A DNA stretch of 64,000 nucleotides from CAIWHR01 sp963726775 (GCA_963726775.1 CAVSDL010000006.1:1-64000), one strand, 5' to 3'. Numbered from the stretch's first letter, positions 47,161 to 56,711 are shown. Notes: generated by a model not told the origin, from the sequence alone. A program made the numbers and translations.

Positions 47161-48648
47161 ATGAAATACGCCGACCTCCGCGACTTCCTTGCGCAGCTCG
47201 AACGCCGTGGCGAGTTGAAGCGCGTCCGCGCCGACGTCGATCCGCGCCTCGTGATGACCGAGATCTGCGATCGCGTCCTGAAGAAGGCCGGCCCTGCGCT
47301 GCTGTTCGAGAAACCCCGGGGCCATACGATGCCGGTGCTCGGCAATCTTTTCGGAACGCCGCAACGCGTCGCGATGGGGATGGGAGAAGAGTCGGTCGAG
47401 GCACTGCGCGAAGTCGGCAAGCTGCTCGCCTTCCTCAAGGAACCGGAGCCCCCCAAGGGTCTGAAGGACGCCTGGCAGAACACGCGGCCGGTGTTCATGC
47501 AGGTGATGAACATGGCGCCGAAGGAACGCTCGTCGGCACCGTGCCAGGAGATCGTGTGGGAGGGCGCCGACGTCGATCTTGCCCGGCTGCCGGTGCAGAC
47601 CTGCTGGCCCGGGGACGTGGCGCCGCTCATCACGTGGGGCCTTACCGTGACACGCGGGCCGCACAAGACACGCCAGAACCTCGGCATCTACCGGCAGCAG
47701 GTGCTCGCGCGCAACAAGGTGATCATGCGGTGGCTCGCGCATCGCGGCGGCGCGCTCGATTTTCGCGATCACGCCTTGGGCTCACCGGGCGAGCCGTTTC
47801 CGATCGCGGTAGCGCTGGGCGCCGATCCCGCGACGATCCTCGGCGCGGTGACGCCGGTGCCCGACACGCTTTCGGAGTACCAGTTCGCGGGCCTGCTGCG
47901 CGGCGCGCGCACCGAGATCGTCAAGTGCATCACGCACGGTCTGCACGTCCCCGCAACCGCGGAGCTGGTCCTCGAAGGGTTCATTCGACCGGACGCGAGT
48001 GACGCAACGGGATACGAAACCGCGCCGGAGGGCCCGTTCGGTGACCACACCGGCTACTACAACGAGGTCGAGCGCTTCCCCGTGCTCACGATCGAGCGCA
48101 TCACGATGCGCCGCGATCCGATCTACCACTCGACGTACACGGGCAAGCCGCCCGACGAGCCGTCCGTGCTTGGCGTCGCGCTCAACGAAGTGTTCGTGCC
48201 GCTGCTGCAGAAACAGTTTCCCGAGATCACGGATTTCTACCTTCCGCCGGAGGGCTGCAGCTACCGGCTTGCGGTCGTCTCGATGAAGAAGCAGTTTCCC
48301 GGACACGCCAAGCGCGTCATGTTCGGCGTCTGGAGCTTCCTGCGCCAGTTCATGTACACGAAGATGATCATCGTCACCGACGACGATGTGAACATCCGCG
48401 ACTGGAAGGAAGTGATCTGGGCGCTGACCACGCGCGTCGATCCGGCGCGCGACACGTTGCTCGTCGAACAGACGCCGATCGACTACCTCGATTTCGCGTC
48501 GCCGGTGGCGGGGCTCGGCAGCAAGATGGGCGTCGACGCGACGAACAAATGGCCGGGAGAGACGGCACGCACGTGGGGCAAGCCGATTGCGATGGATCCT
48601 GCAGTGAAGGCACGCGTCGACGCTCTGTGGGGCGAGCTGGGCCTCTGA
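47161..48648 (+). CDS. ubiD: 4-hydroxy-3-polyprenylbenzoate decarboxylase (UbiD family)
   Basis: A 495-residue protein, the normal UbiD length. It starts MKYADLRDFLAQLERRGELK. Conserved parts include GGALDFRDHALGSPGEPFP, GLLRGARTEIVKCITHGLHVPATAE with the prenyl-FMN/Mn site, the catalytic-region EGFIRPD and EGPFGDHTGYYNE (Glu-Asp-Glu acidic set), and KMGVDATNKWPGE at the C-terminus. It decarboxylates the ubiquinone precursor using prenylated FMN made by UbiX. No ubiX is in the window. It diverges from the MFS gene. Confidence 0.95.
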   Translation: MKYADLRDFLAQLERRGELKRVRADVDPRLVMTEICDRVLKKAGPALLFEKPRGHTMPVLGNLFGTPQRVAMGMGEESVEALREVGKLLAFLKEPEPPKGLKDAWQNTRPVFMQVMNMAPKERSSAPCQEIVWEGADVDLARLPVQTCWPGDVAPLITWGLTVTRGPHKTRQNLGIYRQQVLARNKVIMRWLAHRGGALDFRDHALGSPGEPFPIAVALGADPATILGAVTPVPDTLSEYQFAGLLRGARTEIVKCITHGLHVPATAELVLEGFIRPDASDATGYETAPEGPFGDHTGYYNEVERFPVLTIERITMRRDPIYHSTYTGKPPDEPSVLGVALNEVFVPLLQKQFPEITDFYLPPEGCSYRLAVVSMKKQFPGHAKRVMFGVWSFLRQFMYTKMIIVTDDDVNIRDWKEVIWALTTRVDPARDTLLVEQTPIDYLDFASPVAGLGSKMGVDATNKWPGETARTWGKPIAMDPAVKARVDALWGELGL

Positions 48649-48699
48649 CTGCACGATCGGCTGCACCGCGTGCCTCGCCGCGCGGTCCGAATGGGGCCG

Positions 48700-50688
48700 T
48701 CAGGCGGGCGGGAGGAACGTGCCGAGCCCGACGCTTCGCGCGTAGTCGAGGAACGCCCGCAGCGCGGCCGGGTCGGCGAGTTGCGGATGCCTGCGGATTC
48801 CGGCCAGGAAGCGGCTGATGGCGAGCTCGCCCTCGAACTGGCCCTGGAGCCGGGCGGCACCCTGCGTATTCTCCGCGTGCAGGCGATACCGGTAGAGGCG
48901 CTCCGGCACGAATGCGATCGGCGTCGCGTACGTCGCCGACAACAGGAAGTCCCAGTCGTGGCAGATCGACAGGTCGGCGAATCCGCCGATCGTCTCGACC
49001 AGCGTCCGACGCATCACGAAATTTCCGGTCGAGACGGCGACGTTGACCTGCACCAACACGCGCAGAGGATCGTCGTGCCGGAAGCGCTCGATCTGCGCGC
49101 GGAGCCGCGTCGTCCTGCGCGCATGATCCGGATAGGGCCGATCCTGGTCGTCGATGAACTCGGAGTCCGAGATCGCGAGCAGGGCCCCGGTTTCGCCCAG
49201 CGTGCGCACCATTCGCGAGAGCCTCTCCGGCGCGTAGACGTCGTCCGAATTGATGAGCGCAATGGTCGGTGCGGAACTCAGCGCGATCCCGCGGTTCAGG
49301 GCGGCGTGAGCGCCGGCATTCACCTGGCGGACCAGCGTGACGGGAAACGCTGCCCCGCGTGCGAATGCCTCGATGATGGCAGCGCTCGCGTCGCCGGAAC
49401 CATCGTCGACAGCCACGAGTTCGATGTCGGCATCCCGTTGTGCCGCGATCGAGGCCAGAGTCCGTTGCAGGTAGGCCTCATGGTTGTAGACGGGCATGAC
49501 GACGGATACCGCCGCCTGGCGATCGGGTCCGTATCGCTCGACCTTTGCCGTGACCCGGGCGCGTTCGGCCTCCTCCATCATCGAGTGCCACGACGGACGT
49601 CCGGGGAACGGCGCCTGTGCCGCGGCCGCGGCGTCGCGCGCCGCAACGAGATACTGCCGACCGTAGCGCAGGTCCGGCTCGAGGTGGTTGCCTTCGGCCC
49701 ATTCGTTCCAGGCGTTGACGAAGACGAGGCGCTCGTCGCCGCGATGGCGAAGCCGCGTCTGGCGCAGCACACGCTCGAGCCAGAACCCGAACAGCTCGGG
49801 CGAGGATCCGGTCACGATGCCGCCGTCGTTCTGCCGCCGCGCCGTGTTGTCCCACATCGGCGTCACACCGCGGAACTGGCGGAACGGCGCCCAATCGCGG
49901 CGAAGATAGTCGGCGACCACGCTCGCGTACCGGAAGATCAATCCGCTGAACGATGTGTTTTCGAGAGGGACGATGCGCCGCAGATTCTCCGCTGCGCAAT
50001 CGACCGGAGGAAATTCGACGGCCGCGTCGAAACCGTGGGACGTGGGATCGCGGACCTGCGCGTTCTGCACGGCGGCAAGGTAGGGGTCAGGATCGCCCGC
50101 TCGGCGGAAACGCTCGCGCCAGACGCCGACATGGTCCCCTACGTCCGGGATCAGGTCGATGCGGTAGACGAGGAACAGCGGCCGCCCGTCCACGCGAATG
50201 TAACGGGGATCCCGGAACAGCGGCACCAGCGCGTCTGCCAGTGCGGCGCTGTCTTCCAGCGAGTAATGCTGGGCGGCGAGAATGTCCTGATCCTTGCCGT
50301 CCCAGCGCCGCGTCCAGTTCTCGTTGGCCCAGCAGACGCAGAACGGGAAATCGGGCTGACCGCTCGCGAGGACCTCGTCGAGCGGCCTGTGCAGCAAGCG
50401 CTTGCCGTTGAACCAGTACCAGTAGTAGCAGAAGCCGTGGATGCCGTGCGCGCGGGCGAGCTCGGCCTGCTCTTCGCGAACCTCGGGAACGCGCAAGTCG
50501 TAGAAGCCCAGCTCCGAGGGCAGGTGTGGCTGCCAGTGACCGGCGAAATTCGGCCGGGCCTTGGTGACATTGGTCCACTCGGTGAAGCCGCGTCCCCACC
50601 ACGCGTCGTTCTCCGGAACCGGATGAAACTGCGGCAGGTAGAACGCGATGACGCGCGGTGCTGCTTCGTCGCGCGCGTCGGATGTCAT
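48700..50688 (-). CDS. WbsX-type glycan-processing domain fused to GT2 glycosyltransferase
   Basis: A 662-residue two-domain protein. Residues about 10-370 are a WbsX (GH99-like) domain: VIAFYLPQFHPVPENDAWWG, GFTEWTNVTKARPNFAGHWQPH, GFCYYWYWFNGKRLLHRPLD and FVNAWNEWAEGNHLEPD. Residues about 410-620 are a GT-A/GT2 domain: VSVVMPVYNHEAYLQRTLAS, AVDDGSGD, NAGAHAALNRGI and a DSD-like metal site (LINSDDVY). Such fusions occur in O-antigen or exopolysaccharide gene sets. The start overlaps the stop of the upstream TPR gene (ATGA). The substrate and product are unknown. Confidence 0.88.
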   Translation of the reverse strand: MTSDARDEAAPRVIAFYLPQFHPVPENDAWWGRGFTEWTNVTKARPNFAGHWQPHLPSELGFYDLRVPEVREEQAELARAHGIHGFCYYWYWFNGKRLLHRPLDEVLASGQPDFPFCVCWANENWTRRWDGKDQDILAAQHYSLEDSAALADALVPLFRDPRYIRVDGRPLFLVYRIDLIPDVGDHVGVWRERFRRAGDPDPYLAAVQNAQVRDPTSHGFDAAVEFPPVDCAAENLRRIVPLENTSFSGLIFRYASVVADYLRRDWAPFRQFRGVTPMWDNTARRQNDGGIVTGSSPELFGFWLERVLRQTRLRHRGDERLVFVNAWNEWAEGNHLEPDLRYGRQYLVAARDAAAAAQAPFPGRPSWHSMMEEAERARVTAKVERYGPDRQAAVSVVMPVYNHEAYLQRTLASIAAQRDADIELVAVDDGSGDASAAIIEAFARGAAFPVTLVRQVNAGAHAALNRGIALSSAPTIALINSDDVYAPERLSRMVRTLGETGALLAISDSEFIDDQDRPYPDHARRTTRLRAQIERFRHDDPLRVLVQVNVAVSTGNFVMRRTLVETIGGFADLSICHDWDFLLSATYATPIAFVPERLYRYRLHAENTQGAARLQGQFEGELAISRFLAGIRRHPQLADPAALRAFLDYARSVGLGTFLPPA

Positions 50689-51476
50689 GCTTCTTCTCCG
50701 ATGACCCGCCCCGGCAGGCGCGTACGTCGCGCGAGTTCGCCATCGGCGTACAGCAGCAGAACGCGGCGCGCGCCGTCGCCGCCGAGCTGGCGGATGCGCT
50801 CGACGATCTCGCAGGCGACGAACTCGTCGATGACGAGTGCGACGCCGGCAGGCGCGCATTGCGCCCACCACGCCGCCGGGGACCGCGCGGCGCCTGCGAT
50901 GACGACAAATCCCGCCCGCGGAAACGACCCGTGCTGCGGCTCAATCATGGTCACACGCGCCGCCGCTTCCGCGTCCACGGGCCAGATCGCGCCCGGCCGG
51001 AGCGGGGGGTAACGCTCGCCCCAATACGATGGTTGCGCGATCGCCAGCGCGGCGGCGGCCCGGGCGGCGAGCGCATGGGCGTGGTCGTCGAGCGTGGCGG
51101 ACGCGAGCACCACGTGCGCCTCTCCGGCGCCCATCGGCGAGGAGAGGTCGGTGACGTGGGGCAGAAGGCGCGGCAGGACCGCCGCGCAGACTTCCTGCTC
51201 GACGATCTGCCGCCCGAGGGCGTCCGCCGCGCGCTGCCGCATCGCGCTGACGGGGGCGGAGTCCGGCGCCCGCTCCAGCACGCGGTCGAGGAGTCGCACG
51301 GCCGCGACGTACTCGCCACGCTGCATATGCGCGGTGCCGAGAAGATACAGCGCGTCGAGGTCGTCGGCGGACGTCGCCAGCAGCGTCTTCAGAAGGTCGA
51401 CCGCTTCCGAGGGACGACCCTCCTTGAGTGCGCCCGCACTCCGCGCGAGCAGTGATTGGCGATCGTCGGGAAACAT
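50685..51476 (-). CDS. TPR-containing protein of a glycan cluster
   Basis: A 263-residue protein. Residues about 10-90 hold two or three TPR units (AGALKEGRPSEAVDLLKTLL, LDALYLLGTAHMQRGEYVAA). The remaining C-terminal half has strands and helices of a Rossmann-like kind (FVVIAGAARSPAAWW, GVALVIDEFVACEIVERIRQ), which I do not recognise. It is translationally coupled to the WbsX-GT2 gene, so it likely assists that enzyme or its substrate. Function unknown. Confidence 0.7.
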   Translation of the reverse strand: MFPDDRQSLLARSAGALKEGRPSEAVDLLKTLLATSADDLDALYLLGTAHMQRGEYVAAVRLLDRVLERAPDSAPVSAMRQRAADALGRQIVEQEVCAAVLPRLLPHVTDLSSPMGAGEAHVVLASATLDDHAHALAARAAAALAIAQPSYWGERYPPLRPGAIWPVDAEAAARVTMIEPQHGSFPRAGFVVIAGAARSPAAWWAQCAPAGVALVIDEFVACEIVERIRQLGGDGARRVLLLYADGELARRTRLPGRVIGEEA

Positions 51477-51723
51477 TACGCGTAGGAGGGTACCGTAAGG
51501 CCTGTGGGCAATAACGTCCGGCCAGGGCGTCTACGCTATGAATTGCGACGGGCGTCGGTCGCGCTTCCTGCTGGAGTCGGCGCGACCACATGCGATAGGG
51601 ACCTCACCGGCCCTGCGTTTGCCGATACGGTGTAGATGACGGCGCTGAGACGATGGCCCGACAACGCGAAAAGTGTCATTGCAAGGGTACCTTCCGCGTC
51701 TCCGACGGCACCTCCCGAACGGT

Positions 51724-52014
51724 TCACTGATCCCGGTCGGCGCGCCAGCCCCTTGCCACCCGCCAGGCGGTGAGCGCGAGCGAGGCGAACCGAACCCAGC
51801 TTGCAAGGCGCCGCACGCCCAGAACCGGCCCGATGAATCCGATGACCATCGCGGCGGCCGGCCGCAACTTCGCCATCCGTTCCGGACTGGGCGTCGGGAC
51901 GACGATCATCCGGACCCTGTGCAAGGCGAGCGTGACCTTCGCGCGATCGAGCTCCGCGCGGGTGGTGAGCAGCGCCTTGCGCTCGGCGAACGTGTCCGGA
52001 GTCGAGGAGCTCAT
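51724..52014 (-). CDS. YqjK-like small membrane-associated protein
   Basis: A 96-residue protein from ATG 52014. The N-terminus is helical and charged (AERKALLTTRAELDRAKVTLA) and the C-terminal half is hydrophobic (LRPAAAMVIGFIGPVLGVRRL, WVRFASLALTAWRVARGW). It is the third gene of a trio equivalent to yqjD-yqjE-yqjK of enterobacteria, starting 13 bases after the holin-like gene ends. The role is unknown; the identification rests on position, size and composition. Confidence 0.62.
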   Translation of the reverse strand: MSSSTPDTFAERKALLTTRAELDRAKVTLALHRVRMIVVPTPSPERMAKLRPAAAMVIGFIGPVLGVRRLASWVRFASLALTAWRVARGWRADRDQ

Positions 52015-52027
52015 CGCTGCGCTCCAC

Positions 52028-52429
52028 TCATTTCTTCGTCCCGTCGCCCATTTGCGCGGCGAGCCATTGGCGGTCGCGCCCGAGTTCGGCCAGCGTAGTC
52101 GCGAAGGGCGGTGGATGCGTGCGGCGGCGCACTTCGATCCGCCATAGGGCAACCAGCCCGATCAGCAGATACGCCAGCGCGACACCCGCCAGCGCCCCAA
52201 GAGGATGCGTTTCCCAGAACAGGACGACGACAAGCGCCGACGCGGCGAGCAGCGCGAAGGCGAACGCGACGGCCGCAACGCCGACCAGGATCAAATCGTT
52301 CGTGCGGCGCTCGCGCTCTTCGTCGAACTCCAGCGACGCGAGGGCCAGCCGCGTGCGCAACAGCGCGAGCGCCGAGGCGCCCAACTCCGCGAGCGCGCTC
52401 CGCAACCCTCCTGGGGGGCCGTCGCTCAC
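52028..52429 (-). CDS. Holin-like (YqjE-type) membrane protein
   Basis: A 133-residue protein with an N-terminal helix (LRSALAELGASALALLRTRLALASLEF) and two membrane spans (ILVGVAAVAFAFALLAASALVVVLFW and PLGALAGVALAYLLIGLVALW). The EFDEERERR motif between them is typical of the phage-holin-superfamily 6/YqjE group. It starts 13 bases after the DUF883 gene ends. The trio likely works at the inner membrane, where related proteins associate with ribosomes or the envelope under stress. The name holin reflects fold resemblance only. Confidence 0.85.
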   Translation of the reverse strand: MSDGPPGGLRSALAELGASALALLRTRLALASLEFDEERERRTNDLILVGVAAVAFAFALLAASALVVVLFWETHPLGALAGVALAYLLIGLVALWRIEVRRRTHPPPFATTLAELGRDRQWLAAQMGDGTKK

Positions 52430-52442
52430 GTCAAGAGCGCGG

Positions 52443-52754
52443 TCAGCGGCGATTCAGCAACAGCCCGGCGACAAACCCGACCGCGGCGGCAATGCCGATC
52501 GACTGCCACGGATGGCCATGCACGTAGTCGTCGGTCGCGCGCGCGGCGGCCTTGGCATGGTCGATCGCCTCGCCTTCGAGCTCCTGCAATCGCAGCTTGG
52601 CATGGAGCAGCTTCGATTCGACCTGCGAGCGCAGGTCGCGCGCCTTTTCACCGGTCGCGGTGCCGGCTGCCTTGAGCAGGTCTTCGGCTTCGGAAAGGAC
52701 TGCGGAAAACTCGTCGACGAGCTTGTCGCGGGTGGATTCGGAACTTGCGGACAT
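52443..52754 (-). CDS. DUF883 (YqjD/ElaB-like) membrane-anchored protein
   Basis: A 103-residue protein with a GGAGGG ribosome-binding site. A long amphipathic helical region (residues 5-75, DKLVDEFSAVLSEAEDLLKA) precedes a C-terminal membrane segment with the hallmark DDYVHGHPWQSIGIAAAVGFVAGLLLNRR. E. coli relatives (YqjD, ElaB) tether ribosomes to the inner membrane in stationary phase. It is first in the three-gene operon with the holin-like and YqjK-like genes. Confidence 0.9.
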   Translation of the reverse strand: MSASSESTRDKLVDEFSAVLSEAEDLLKAAGTATGEKARDLRSQVESKLLHAKLRLQELEGEAIDHAKAAARATDDYVHGHPWQSIGIAAAVGFVAGLLLNRR

Positions 52755-52846
52755 GGCGGCCCTCCATCGTGATCGCGCGGCGCCGATCGGCGCCGGACCG
52801 GAAATTATAGTCCCGCCGGCGCCCGTCCGCGGGCCGCGTCCGCAAT

Positions 52847-53935
52847 TCAGCGTGCGGGATAGAAGCCGAGATTGGCGATGATGCGCGCGCGCTCGCCCTC
52901 GGGGAAGGCATTTTCGGCGACGAGTCGCTCGGCGGCCTGGCGGCCCTCGTCGAATGCGCCGACGTAATAGGCCGCGATGGCCAGCTCGTCGAGCGCGCGC
53001 CAGCGATACACGGCGTCCTCGACGAACAGCTTGTCGGCGGGGCGCGGCAGGCTCGCGGCGGTGCGAGCGTAGAGAAAGGCGAGCGGCCATTCGCTGCGCT
53101 GCCGATGCCAGCGCGCCAGCTGCACCAGCGGCTCGGCACGCGAGGGCCGCGCATTGTAGGCCTCGAGATAGGCGCGCTCGATCTCGGCGGGTGCCTGGCC
53201 AAGCCGTTCGACCATCTGCGCGGCCTGGTAGCGCGCGTGCCATGTCTCCTCGTCCCACCCAACCATCGTCGCGCGGTGCCGGAATGCGGCCAGCGCCCGC
53301 TCGATCTGCCCGGCGTCCTTGAGGCTCTGCCCCAGATAGAAGGCGTAGCGCGCGTTGCCGGGCTCGCGCGCGAGCGCCGCTTCGAGGATCGCGGCGTCCT
53401 TCGCGTACGTCTGCGGATCGCGGCTGCGTGCGCCTTCGTGCAACGGCTCGACCCATGGACCGTCGAGGCTGACGAAGCGGTGCGGCGCGTCGGACGTGAC
53501 GTACTCGTGCAGCACGCCCTCGTAGCGCCATGGAATGCGGTCGGCGAGCAGGACAGGCCGTTCGTATGCAAGGCCGGCGTAGCGAAACGCGACGTTGTAG
53601 CCGTCGGCATCGAGACCGCGAAACTCAAAGCCTGGCGGGACATGCAGCACATCGTCGGCGTCCATCACCAGGACATAGCGCGCCTTGCCGCGGGCCAGCG
53701 CGAGGGCCTCGCTGCGATTGAAGCCGAAATCGCGCCATGGCCTCTCGTGCAATTCGCCGGGGAGGTCCCGGAGGTGATGGCGAATCACGTCCTGGGTGCC
53801 ATCGGTCGAGCCCGTGTCCACGATCACCCAGTGGTCGACGCACGTGCGAACGGAATCGAGGCAGCGGCGGATCACGTGGGCCTCGTTTTTCACGATCATG
53901 TTGAGGCAGATCAATTTTTCGCGAACGGCGACCAT
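52847..53935 (-). CDS. GT2 glycosyltransferase with TPR-like C-terminus
   Basis: A protein of 362 residues from ATG 53935. The N-terminal 110 residues are a GT2 domain of the SPBc2-like kind: LICLNMIVKNEAHVIRRCLDSV, WVIVDTGSTDGTQDVI, and the metal-binding DADD in YVLVMDADDVLHVP. The following helices form TPR-like repeats (YAFYLGQSLKDAGQIERALAAF, EPLVQLARWHRQRSEWPLAF). Related proteins add sugars to cell-surface glycans or proteins. It is separated from the neighbouring DUF883 gene by 92 bases, so it is probably an independent unit. Confidence 0.88.
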   Translation of the reverse strand: MVAVREKLICLNMIVKNEAHVIRRCLDSVRTCVDHWVIVDTGSTDGTQDVIRHHLRDLPGELHERPWRDFGFNRSEALALARGKARYVLVMDADDVLHVPPGFEFRGLDADGYNVAFRYAGLAYERPVLLADRIPWRYEGVLHEYVTSDAPHRFVSLDGPWVEPLHEGARSRDPQTYAKDAAILEAALAREPGNARYAFYLGQSLKDAGQIERALAAFRHRATMVGWDEETWHARYQAAQMVERLGQAPAEIERAYLEAYNARPSRAEPLVQLARWHRQRSEWPLAFLYARTAASLPRPADKLFVEDAVYRWRALDELAIAAYYVGAFDEGRQAAERLVAENAFPEGERARIIANLGFYPAR

Positions 53936-54291
53936 GGCTTGAGCGTAGATTCCGACAAAAGTATACCTGCGTCGGCGTGATGGATTTGCGCGGGGGAGTT
54001 GCAGGTATGCGCACTTATGGTCTTGCTTTTCCTGTCGTGCCTGGCACGACTGCCCCGCCGGCGCCCTGAGCGCCATTGTTCGCCGACTTATTGCGCCCGC
54101 GGAATCCGCGATGCCGGCGAACCCCGAATTCCTTCACTGACGCATTGTCATTGCGCCGCACGGAGACGCGTCGCGTCATTCCCGCAGGCGCCCGCTTGCT
54201 CCATTCAGCGCGTTGGCCCGATGAAGCGCGACGCGATTTTCGGAAATTTCGAGGCGGCGCTGTGCCGCCAATTGTTTGAGGAGACGACGAC
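53936..54291. other. Intergenic region upstream of the first collagen-like gene
   Basis: This 356-base gap lies between two divergent genes. No reading frame here looks coding. Its last 40 bases hold a small hairpin and the ribosome-binding site for the collagen-like gene. No clear promoter is identified. Confidence 0.5.
54253..54269 (+). promoter_or_regulatory. Conserved 5' UTR hairpin, collagen-like gene 1
   Basis: GGCGGC (54253-54258) pairs with GCCGCC (54264-54269) just before the GAGGAG ribosome-binding site. The stem is identical in the second collagen-like gene, while the loop differs, so the structure rather than the sequence is kept. Confidence 0.5.
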
Positions 54292-56685
54292 GTGAAGAAA
54301 CGATTTGCGATGCGCCCATTGGCGCTGGCGCTGATGCTGGGGGCCGCGGGCTCCATGGCCAATGCCGGCGACCTGAAGCCGGATTCGCTGCTGGCGGTGG
54401 ACATGAACCGCAGCGCGGTGATCAACAACATCGTGCAGACCTGGCAGGGCCAGCTGACGCCGGAAAACGAGAAGGTGCTGCGCGAGGCGTTGGCCAAGAT
54501 GCGTGCCGACCGGCTGCTGGCGGCGGCGCTGGCGCCGTCGCTGGACAGTCTGCAGGCGATCATGGGCAGCGAGGACAGTGCGGCGCGGCTGGCGACCCGG
54601 CGCAGCATCATGCTGGCGACGCCGACGGCCACCGACCTGGCCTACAACCCGATCGCGCCGTGCCGGATCTTCGACACCCGCATCTCGCAGGGCGGCACGG
54701 GTCCGCTGACGAACGGAGTAATGCGCGACGTCAACGTCGTGGTTCCGGCGACCGGACAGGGGGCCTCCACAGGTTGCAGCGTGCCGGTGGGCACGGCGGC
54801 CGTGGTGGGCCAGCTGGGGGTGCTGCAGCCGGCGGGCGTCGGCTATCTCTCCGGCGGCCCGCAGGGTGCGGGCAGCTACCCGAACGCCCTGGTCGTCTAT
54901 GACGCGAATGCCTCCTACACCTCATCGGTGACGATGCCGCTCAATACGGCGAACGGCCAGTTCACAGTGGTGGCGACCTACGGCCAGACCGAGTCGTACG
55001 TCGACGTGCTCGGATACTTCGCCACCCCAACGTCGGGCGCGACGGGACCGACCGGGCCGACAGGGGCGACAGGGGCGACAGGGGCGACCGGTGTGGCCGG
55101 CGCAACGGGACCGACGGGAGCTACAGGGTCCGCTGGAGCAACGGGCGCGACAGGCCCCACGGGCGCAGCAGGATCCGCGGGCGTTGCCGGTGCGACGGGT
55201 TCCGCAGGAGCCACCGGCCCGACGGGGGCGACAGGATCCGCCGGAGCCGCAGGCGCGACGGGTGCCGCGGGAGCCAACGGGGCCACCGGCGCGGCCGGTG
55301 CCGCGGGAGCCACCGGCCCGACGGGGGCTGATGGCAACACGGTGTTGAGCGGGGTAACGGGGCCGACGGGGGGTGTGGGCGTTGATGGTGACTTCTACAT
55401 CGACACGCTGGCCGAACTGATCTACGGCCCGAAAGCGTCCGGTACATGGCCGACTCCCGGTACCTCGCTGGTCGGACCGGCGGGTGCAACGGGTGCCGCG
55501 GGTGCGGATGGCGCGACGGGCACCGCTGGTGCGAGTGGGGCAACCGGCCCGACGGGTGCCGCCGGGGCAGCAGGTGCAGTTGGAGCGACTGGCCCGACGG
55601 GTGCCGCCGGTACAGCAGGCGCTGCCGGCGCGACCGGCCCGACGGGTGCCGCTGGAGCAGCGGGTGCGGTCGGAGCGACTGGCCCGACGGGTGCCGCTGG
55701 CGCGAGTGGAGCAACAGGCCCGACGGGTGCCGCTGGTGCAGCAGGTGCGATCGGGGCCACCGGCCCGACGGGTACCGCTGGAGTTGACGGCAACACGGTG
55801 TGGAGTGGCGCGACAGGGCCAACGGCGGGTCTAGGGGTTGATGGCGACTTCTACATCGACACCTTGGCTAGCCTGATCTACGGCCCGAAGGCATCCGGGG
55901 CCTGGCCGAGCCCTGGCACTTCCTTGGTGGGTCCAGCGGGAGCGGCGGGTTCCGCCGGCGCGACCGGAGCGACCGGGCCGACGGGGGCAGCAGGAGCCGC
56001 AGGTGCGACCGGCGCGACAGGCCCAGCCGGGGCCGACGGGTCAGCGGGCGCAGCAGGAGCGACCGGAGCCACGGGCCCGACGGGTGCGGCGGGAGCAGCA
56101 GGGGCGACCGGAGCCACTGGCCCGACGGGTGCCGCTGGGGCAGCGGGAGCAACGGGGGCAACAGGCGCTGCCGGATCAGACGGGGCAGCAGGAGCGACCG
56201 GAGCCACGGGCCCGACGGGTGCGGCAGGGGCGGCGGGAGCAGCAGGCGCGACCGGAGCGACCGGTGCCACGGGTACGTCCGGTACATCCGGTACGGCCGG
56301 TGCGACCGTCAGCGCGTCGGAATCGACTGCGTCGCTGACCTTTGTCGATCTGACCACGGTGGGGCCGTCGGTTACCGTGACGGTGCCCGCGTCGGGCAAC
56401 GTCCTCCTGACGCTGACCGCGGAAATCAATGCGACCCAAGGTGACACGGCGACCTTCGCCTATTCGACGACCGGTGCGTGTCCCGGGGATGCGACCGACG
56501 CACGGTCGCTCGAGCGCCAGCAGGGATCGAGCACCAGCACCGGGTATATCCAGGCGAGTGCGACGTATTTCGTCACCGGTCTTACGCCCGGGTCGACCAC
56601 GTTCCGATCCTGCTACAAGGGGACCGGAGCCACGGTGACCGCGACGTTTACCCATCGCAGCATCATCGTGATGCCGTTGCCGTAA
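54292..56685 (+). CDS. Secreted collagen-like (Gly-X-Y repeat) protein 1
   Basis: A 797-residue protein starting with GTG at 54292 after GAGGAG. It has a signal peptide (KKRFAMRPLALALMLGAAGSMANA), then a roughly 220-residue N-terminal domain with PCRIFDTR and a GYLSGGPQGAGSYPNALVVY pattern common in bacterial surface proteins. Residues about 248-670 are Gly-X-Y triplets, mainly GAT, GPT and GAA, interrupted twice by a DGDFYIDTL...IYGPK...WP.PGTSLVGP insert. The C-terminal 130 residues look like a trimerising jelly-roll domain. Bacterial collagens form triple helices at the cell surface or in filaments. A paralogue follows; codon pairs are highly repetitive, so repeat number may vary. Confidence 0.9.
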   Translation: MKKRFAMRPLALALMLGAAGSMANAGDLKPDSLLAVDMNRSAVINNIVQTWQGQLTPENEKVLREALAKMRADRLLAAALAPSLDSLQAIMGSEDSAARLATRRSIMLATPTATDLAYNPIAPCRIFDTRISQGGTGPLTNGVMRDVNVVVPATGQGASTGCSVPVGTAAVVGQLGVLQPAGVGYLSGGPQGAGSYPNALVVYDANASYTSSVTMPLNTANGQFTVVATYGQTESYVDVLGYFATPTSGATGPTGPTGATGATGATGVAGATGPTGATGSAGATGATGPTGAAGSAGVAGATGSAGATGPTGATGSAGAAGATGAAGANGATGAAGAAGATGPTGADGNTVLSGVTGPTGGVGVDGDFYIDTLAELIYGPKASGTWPTPGTSLVGPAGATGAAGADGATGTAGASGATGPTGAAGAAGAVGATGPTGAAGTAGAAGATGPTGAAGAAGAVGATGPTGAAGASGATGPTGAAGAAGAIGATGPTGTAGVDGNTVWSGATGPTAGLGVDGDFYIDTLASLIYGPKASGAWPSPGTSLVGPAGAAGSAGATGATGPTGAAGAAGATGATGPAGADGSAGAAGATGATGPTGAAGAAGATGATGPTGAAGAAGATGATGAAGSDGAAGATGATGPTGAAGAAGAAGATGATGATGTSGTSGTAGATVSASESTASLTFVDLTTVGPSVTVTVPASGNVLLTLTAEINATQGDTATFAYSTTGACPGDATDARSLERQQGSSTSTGYIQASATYFVTGLTPGSTTFRSCYKGTGATVTATFTHRSIIVMPLP

Positions 56686-56711
56686 TATCCGGAAACAGAG
56701 CGCGCAATGCT

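Noticed and set aside
48670..51012. A 780-codon open frame on the plus strand opposite the WbsX-GT2 and TPR genes
   Set aside because: Composition is antisense-like and it crosses the boundary of two well-supported genes on the other strand.
55422..55796. Minus-strand frame encoding repeated Pro-Val-Ala-Pro
   Set aside because: It is the reverse complement of the Gly-X-Y repeat; no start signal or signal peptide of its own.
55036..56300. Dense direct repeats that could be mistaken for a CRISPR array
   Set aside because: The period is 9 bases and multiples, in frame with Gly-X-Y triplets; there are no constant repeats with unique spacers and no cas genes.
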